From positions 118,424,903-118,488,902 of the forward strand of contig NC_084802.1 in assembly GCF_963169125.1 (NCBI RefSeq): a stretch of DNA of 64,000 nt. Reading direction: 5' to 3'. Source of the stretch: Humulus lupulus. Taxonomy: Eukaryota > Streptophyta > Magnoliopsida > Rosales > Cannabaceae. Of the stretch, positions 57,990 through 64,000 are shown one piece after another; within the stretch, counting starts at the first letter, position 1, and each line of letters opens with the position of its first letter. The notes under the pieces are model-generated. The model saw only the letters and a list, made by a program, of their open reading frames with translations, had not been told where the DNA came from and made no database searches. Made by a program: the position numbers and the translations under genes.

Positions 57990-59221
57990 TGGAACCATAC
58001 TAGGAGTATCTCATGAGTGGTGTACTACCAGCAGATGGAAAAAAAGCCATGACTCTTCAAAGACAGGCCGCTAGGTACATACTGGTCGATGGTGTTCTAT
58101 ACCGAAGAGGATACTCTATGCCACTGCTCAGATGTATTACGCCAGAAAAGGCTAAAGAATTGATGAAGGAGGTACATGAAGGCTTCTATGGAGATCACGC
58201 TGGGGGGCAAAGCTTATCAAAGAAGATTCTGAGGCAGGGTTATTTCTGGCCAACCATGAACGAAGACTCGATGGAGTTTGTGCGAAAGTGTGATAAGTGT
58301 CAGAGGTTTTCCAAGATCCCACGTGCAGCTCCTAATGAGTTAAAGCAGATGCAAAGTCCATGGCCCTTTGCAGTGTGGGGTATAGATTTAATCGGGTCCT
58401 TGCCAACAGGAAAAGGTGGAGTAAAATACGTAGTTGTAGCAGTCGACTACTTCACCAAATGGGCCGAAGCTAAGCCACTCGCTACCATAACGACAAAGAA
58501 AGTGCTTGACTTTGTCATCAAGAACATTGTTTGTCGATACGGATTGCCCGGGAAGATTGTCTCAGACAATGGCACCTAGTTTGACAGCGACCTATTCACA
58601 GACTTCTGCGAGAGGCGTGAAATCATCAAGAGATTTTCTTCAGTTGCGCATCCATAAGCAAATGGGCAAGTCGAAGCGATGAATAAGACATTGAAGGATA
58701 CCTTGAAGAAAAGGCTCAAGGAAGCCAAAGGAGCATGGCCAGAATAGCTGCCTGAAGTACTTTGGTCGTATAGAACTTCTCATCGAACAACAATAGGTCA
58801 TACCCCATTTTCCTTAGCATACGGGTATGAAGCTATGTTGCCAGTCAAGTTAGATCCGCCCTCACATCGAAGAATCACATACGACTAGGACCAAAATAGT
58901 CAACTGTTGATGGAGTCCCTAGACTTGGTTGAGGAGAAACGAGAGAAAGACCAACTCCGAGTAGCTGCGTACCAACAAAAAGTCGCCCGGTATTTTAACT
59001 CTAAAGTAAAAGAAAGAAAGTTCAGCATCAGAGACTTAGTACTTCGAAAAGTTTTCTTAAACACCTGCAACCCGGCTGCTGGAGTACTCGGACCAAACTG
59101 AGAAGGACCTTACCAGATTGAAGAAGTCCTTCATCCAAGCACATAAAAACTTGCATGCTTAAATGGAGATCTCGTTTTGCGCTATTGGAATGGAGAACAC
59201 TTGTGCAAGTATTATCAATAA
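57990..59221 (+). pseudogene. Element B integrase
   Basis: Zinc finger KEVHEGFYGDHAGG ... VRKCDKCQRF; core D in WGIDLIGSLPTGKGG and D in IVSDNGT followed by TAG (58577); E in ANGQVEAMNK. The C-terminal part has RKVFLNTCNPAAGVLGPN, TGA 59099, and NGEHLCKYYQ with TAA 59219-59221. Stops at 58577, 58656, 58747, 58887 and 59099 are all explained by C-to-T or G-to-A changes against element A. Confidence 0.87.
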
Positions 59222-59913
59222 ACAGTCCTTCTTAAAGGACTGACTTGTATTAATTTTTACTTTTTACAAGTTTTGAAAAAGGGTTAGTCATGTTATATGG
59301 CTAATTGATTATAAGTGTAAGATCTTTTAAAGATCACTCGTAAAGACATGTTTAGTCCATTTAAATACGAGAATTATAAAGGACTGTGCACAGCCAGTCA
59401 TTCTTGCCAAATTTTGTAATTTTTTACAAGTATTTGTTCATTACGTGTGTTGTTTTGCTGTATTATAAGTTTTGCATTTTATACCGAGCAGTAATGTTCG
59501 TACAGGTCGTGGTCAAGGCAAGTGACCAAGGACCTAAAGCTCCTCAGTCACTTGGGGGGCATATAAGGCACATCGATAGCAAAGCATACCAAGAGGTATG
59601 TAAACACATGAACAAAATAAGTGAAAGCATGCTACGGTACTTAGAGTATTTTTCAAAATTTATATTTTATTAAATCAAGCCAAAGTACTATGCTAAGTTT
59701 GGTCATGCGAACAGATGTTATAATAAAAGAGAAATATTATAATATCAAAGGGAATTCTTTTACACCGCAAGCAATACTGCTTGGATGTAATTGTTTAAAA
59801 ATAAAAGTAAAATAAGCTGCCCATGCAGCCAAACCAAAGAAAAATCAGTCTTTACATCACGACCCATAGGTCGTATGTTTAAAAAAGAAATAAAATAAAA
59901 TAAAATAAATAGG
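59222..59913. other. Element B convergent interval between pol and antisense gene
   Basis: No gene. Related to 19612-20291. No tandem repeat here, unlike C and D. Confidence 0.6.
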
Positions 59914-62552
59914 CTAAGAAGCAGCAGGAGGATCCTGGGGAGCATTCTGGTCAACTACGTCTCCTGCAACTTCCCCTCCCTCCACTCCGACGGCCAGCAG
60001 AATGTCTGGGGAGGCAGGAATCCTGGCTCTTTCTTCAGCAGCCAACTGAGCAGTACAACGAGCCAGCTCAGCCTTCCTGGCATCCTCTGGAAGGTAGCCT
60101 AAGTTGGCACTTTGATTGTGTTTCCAGAAGTCATAGAAACACCGAAGTGTCGCGTTCTTGTACCTTTCTAGGTCCTTGGCATTTGTAAGCTTGAGCTGCT
60201 CCACTTGGCTCTTAAGGATAGTAATGCTCTTGTCCTTAGCACGATTCTCCTCCTGAAGCCTTTTGACTTCACGCCATTGGGTTCGACTAGCATCTTGGTA
60301 ATCATCTCTCTGCTTTCTGACATTTTCCAGAGAGGCTTGCTTTTCTGCCAACTCCGCAGCCAAGGAATCCTTCTGCTGGGTCACCACCTCCACCTCCCCA
60401 TCGTGCCTAGCCTCCGCGGCTTGAAGCTCCTCAGTAAGCTTCGCTCGGGACTGCTCAATGCTTGAACCCGCGCGGGCACGAGCAACAATCATGGTCAGCA
60501 TGGCCTGCAATCAAAGAATAAGAGTTATCCCAACTTCAAAGAAGAAAGAGTCAAGACCATAATCACAAAAGAGGAAAAAGGGTTCTTGCACTGGCCACTT
60601 CGTTGAGGGCCCTGTTGAGGATCTGGTCGACCCCCATGGTTTCAGCTTCAGCCATGGCCTCTCTTCAGTGATCATGGTTAAGGATATGGGCGAGGCAATC
60701 CTTAGCTGACCGCAGGGAGCAGTTCGCTAGTTTGGCCCCAGGGAGATCGACTTGCTGGGCCTGTTCGTTTGGAGCCCTAGGTGAAGGATTTGTGGCAGTA
60801 GGAGGAGGGATTTCCTTCTCAGCAGAAGCAGAAGGTTGGGCAGATGGTTGGCCAGAGGGCCCATCCTTTGGAGGATCGACTGCTCGATTCTTTTTAGCCG
60901 GAGGCACTTGGCTGGACTCACCGTCGTGCCTCCTGGCCCATTTCCTCCTTCGAACCAGAGGAACCTCTTCCTCTTCATGGGTGCTGTATAGATCGAAAAC
61001 ATTTACGGAGGCCATTTCTGCAGAAAGAGATAAATATGAAGACAGTAAAAAAAAAAAAAAATAAATGACTAGTTATGGTACATCAGAAAAGAGATAAAGA
61101 AAATTACAAAGACCAATACCCGAGCTATTGCTACTTGTCGCTACACTATTGACTCTACTAGTCATACACTCACTCTCTGGCACATAGAAGTCTGGCCCTA
61201 GATTTGGAGTATATGTAAAATTGTCGTCCCTGTCAAATAAATGACAGGGCATTGGCAAGTTATCTAAGAGTGAAATAACAATACTATTTTCGTCTGAAGA
61301 CTCGTCTAAGTCTACGACAGTCTCGACTTCCTTTTTTTTTCCCTTCCCTTGAGGGGCAGAAGGCCTTTCTGCTGAGGGAGTGCCAGTGGGTTCCCTTATT
61401 ATAACCCCGGTCGGTCTCCATCGAGGAGGAGACGCTGGGGGTTGCTGCTCGGGATTTCCCTTGGCAGTGGCATTGATCGCCGCGGGTTCCCTCATATCCT
61501 AATGAGGGGTCAGAGGCCAGATAGCCTCAAGTTTTCTTCGGTGACCAGAGACTTGACAATCTTCTTAGCATCCGTCATTCTGGCCAGCGTTTTGGACCTC
61601 AACACCATGTCAGGTGTCGGGTCTGATCGTAACCATGGGCTTGAAAGTCAAAATATGTTTAAGAAAAGTATAAGGAAAATTGCTAAGTAGAAACAACGAC
61701 CAGTGGAAAAGGGCATTTACCTCCTCGAGCGAAGGCCAGGTTATTTGCAGACATGTTAGGCGTGAGGAAATACTCTTGACTGTATTTCCCCACGTTGGAG
61801 ATGTGGGTGGTGTCACTCAGGAATGTCCAGCTCGTCTTCTGGTGACAAAAATGAAAAAACCCCGTCCTGGACTGTTGGGGGTTGGACTTAAGGTCAAAAA
61901 GGTAATTAACCTCATGAGGAGTAGGCTCCGGCCATTTTTTAAGTTTATAAAGGATATAGAGTGCAGCAAGCACTCTATATCCGTTAGGAGTAATTTGGAA
62001 GGGGGCGACACCAAAGTAGTTCGCCACCCCCTGATAGAATGGATGAAGAGGAAGGGTAGCTCCCACCTCTACGTGATACCTCGACCAAGCGCTGTAAATG
62101 CCTCCGGGAAAATTAGCCCTCTCGGCCGCAGTGGGGATCTTGAGATTTACCCCAGTGAGAGGATACTTCCTGAGATAATTGGCAAGCATCCTGGGGGTTA
62201 CTTGGCTAAGTGGAGAAAGGTACCACTCGACATCAGGAAGAATTGAATGACGAGGGCGTGCCCTAACCTGGATGCGAGGGTCTGGGACAATGTTTTCTCG
62301 ACCACTGGTCGAGGGAACCCTAGCCTGCGAATCAGGCTGAGTTGAAGAATTTGAAGTGTGGTCAGGCTTTTGTTTCTTTTGGCCAGTGGATTTGGAACGA
62401 GCCATTCTGGCTGGAGATGGTTGAGGTCTGGAAGAAGAGAGTCTAGAAAAAGGAATCTCGTGAACGCCCTGAGCAGGCTGTTCTTCGCCTTCAAGAAGTT
62501 GTGCAAGAAGATCGTCTTCGATTGGTCTCTCACCTCCCCACAAATCTGGCAT
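59914..62552 (-). pseudogene. Element B antisense extra gene (Tat aORF), multi-exon
   Basis: From ATG 62552: MPDLWGGERPIEDDLLAQLL, a basic/serine linker, then the transposon-type domain LPDVEWYLSPLSQVTPRMLA, GATLPLHPFYQGVANYFGV, APFQITPNGYRVLAALYILY, open to donor GGAG|GTAAAT at 61720. The next exon is about 61625-61120 (MTDAKKIVKSLVTEEN; PCHLFDRDDNFTYTPNL). An exon from 61017 (MASVNVFDLYSTHEEEE) has TGA at 60665-60667, shared with A. The last exon, about 60514-59914, is a 150-residue coiled coil then LRCFYDFWKHNQSANLGYLP. This is the best-preserved copy; its first long exon has no stop. Function unknown. Confidence 0.78.
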
Positions 62553-62626
62553 TAAAATCTGCGGACAGAAAAATGGGGAGGTGAGGATGGAGAGTTTAGA
62601 AAATTGTTTAGAATAACGCTGGTCGT

Positions 62627-62649
62627 GTATAAAAGTCCAACTTTTATAC
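62627..62649. promoter_or_regulatory. Palindromic TATA hairpin upstream of the antisense ATG (element B)
   Basis: Ten-base arms GTATAAAAGT/ACTTTTATAC around CCA, 75-97 bases before the antisense ATG. Same position and form as 24153-24175 in element A, with different arm ends, so pairing is kept while sequence changes. Confidence 0.5.
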
Positions 62650-63009
62650 AACAGCATTCTAGCAAAAAACTAATTTTTCTATGCGAACAGTTTGAAAAAC
62701 AGATCAAAAAGTGAAAGTAAAAAGTTTTTCTAAAAAAGCTTTTTCAACTCCAGTAAGGGCGGGAAAAACTCAATTTTTCAACTAGCATAAAAATCGAATT
62801 TTTACTTCGATTTTACGTCCTAAATTTATGATCTCGACTATCAAATTGATTCACAACTCCTAAATGGCAAAGTTACACCATCCTATCTAGCATCACTCGA
62901 TAAACCCCCTATTTTTCATGCATTTCTACCCAGGAACGCAGACAATATCAGAACCTAAAAGCTAACTCACAGCAGCATGAATCCCGAAAACAAAGAGTAA
63001 AATAGTTCT

Positions 63010-63200
63010 GAAACTTACCAAAGTGAAAGATTATGAAGGTTGGAAGAAATTTCGAGCGTAGGCAAACGAACGGTTGGTGGTTCTTGGAACGCCGAAAGAA
63101 GATCTTCAAAGAAAATAAAGGTTCTGACTTAGGGTTTCTTGATAGAGAAATAGCTTGCGTAAAAAGAAAAAGGAAGCTCTGGGGAGGCTATATATATTTT
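63010..63200 (-). promoter_or_regulatory. Antisense TATA box and first-exon donor, element B
   Basis: On the - strand AAAATATATATAG (63188-63200) is followed about 170 bases later by CTTTG|GTAAGTTTC at about 63019. An acceptor-like TCCGCAG lies at about 62562, just before the ATG. This predicts a leader exon and an intron of about 0.46 kb. Confidence 0.45.
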
Positions 63201-63416
63201 GTCTGTGGCAAGAAAAAAGAGGTAATCATCAGTTTCCTCTTTTCAAAGCATGGGGAAGAGTGATAGCCGTCAATGGGTTTCTTGGGAACCGAAAAGCCAT
63301 GATTAGGCAGGGGTAGGTTGCTTTTTCCAAGAAGGCACGAACTACTCTGGCGGATTTGGTGGGGTAATCGAAGAGTCGTTTTCCTTAAAAGTTCATTTAT
63401 TGCTAGTTGTAATAAA

Positions 63417-63433
63417 TAAACTTCGAGGGCAAA
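63417..63433 (+). other. Element B polypurine tract
   Basis: TAAACTTCGAGGGCAAA directly precedes the 3' LTR; the G run is shorter than in element A. Confidence 0.75.
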
Positions 63434-64000
63434 TGCTATCCAAAAAGCAGGCATGGGTGATGTGGCAGGCGTTTTTAACGCGTGGCTGACACCTGGCAGA
63501 AGTTCTGTTCGACCATCGACCATTGAGATTCTCCTGACGTATCATTTGAAGTTTCTATACGACCAGCCTGGTCGTATACTCCATATATTTAGAGATAATT
63601 TTGTGCAATTGTAATCATATCCAAGATTATCTCCCATGATCCATGATGATTTGATTATTTAGGAAAGAATATCTGTAACTAATTTGTGTAACCCTCTTTG
63701 AGCCAATAAATAGAGAGAAATAGCTCAAGGAAGGGACTTTTTTTGGCAGATTGAAGTTTATACCTTACAAGAGAATTAGGGCTATTATCTGACGATTGTA
63801 CTATTCATCTCTCTCAGGTTTGTGAAACTCAGAGAACCCTAGTTCTTTGATTACTCCTTTGAGAACTAATATCAATAATAACTTAAGTGGACGTAGGTCA
63901 TTACCATTTCGTGGGGCCGAACCACTATAATTTGTTGTGTCCTTTACTGTTTTTTCTATTAAACCCATTTCAACACCTTTATTCATATCAAGCATCTGAC
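63434..64000 (+). repeat. Element B 3' LTR, cut by the window edge
   Basis: 567 bases of an expected 599 or so, starting TGCTATCC. The 11-base-arm palindrome recurs at 63556-63578. The TATA box region reads CCAATAAATAG instead of CCTATAAATAG. Confidence 0.92.

Larger units (their letters stand above)
52334..64000 (+). mobile_element. Element B: Tat-clade retrotransposon, nearly complete in the window
   Basis: Same subfamily and order as element A. The 3' LTR is cut by the window edge about 32 bases before its expected end. The LTRs differ at about 25 of 567 comparable positions by eye (about 4.4%). ACGGG at 52329-52333 is the expected left half of the target duplication. It inserted into element D and is therefore younger. 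Gag/pol is closed by many stops. Confidence 0.95.

Noticed and set aside
59760..59954. Small - strand frame next to the antisense gene of B
   Set aside because: It covers the AT-rich convergent interval and lacks a match in element A.

Overview
The window is nuclear DNA of a flowering plant, most likely a eudicot. It consists mainly of nested LTR retrotransposons around one AT-rich low-copy island. There are no operons, Shine-Dalgarno sites, tRNA, rRNA or CRISPR. The retroelement proteins belong to plant lineages: Tekay-type chromoviruses, and the Tat clade with two RNase H domains and an extra antisense gene. I cannot name the species from sequence alone.

Layout. Positions 1-143 are the chromodomain end of a + strand Tekay-type element (Tek-1), with its 3' LTR at 180-2454. 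It sits in the gag of an older - strand Tekay-type element (Tek-0), which runs to its 5' LTR at 8110-11000. Tek-0 also holds two solo LTRs, at 2890-5571 (target duplication GTAAT) and 6287-8107 (GTTGT). Next is the island, now cut into 11006-12750, 25434-27296 and 37725-42742. Element A (Tat, +) lies at 12751-25433 (duplication AATTT) and carries its own solo LTR at 21164-22314 (ATGAT). Element C (Tat, -) lies at 27297-37724 (ATAAT). Element D (Tat, -) starts at 42743, contains a solo Tekay-type LTR at 43648-45963, and is cut at 52333 by element B (Tat, +). B runs from 52334 past the right edge, which lies about 32 bases short of its expected end.

A and B are one Tat subfamily; C and D are another. 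All four have gag/pol broken by many stops, mostly CAG-to-TAG or TGG-to-TGA type. All four also carry, between pol and the 3' LTR, an antisense spliced gene with its own TATA box. Its product has a middle part like the plant 'putative gypsy-type transposon' proteins and a coiled-coil C-terminal exon. Element C has no gag. C and D differ in tandem repeats in the pol-to-antisense interval.

The most unusual part is the island. With the retroelements removed it is about 8.6 kb and holds at least seven same-strand copies of a small-protein gene (S1 and S3-S8), usually about 1-2 kb apart. Most have a TATA box about 60-85 bases before the start, and they share a C-terminal pattern around one tryptophan. 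Two copies (S5 and S7) are intact as read, and the rest are decayed. I do not recognise the family.
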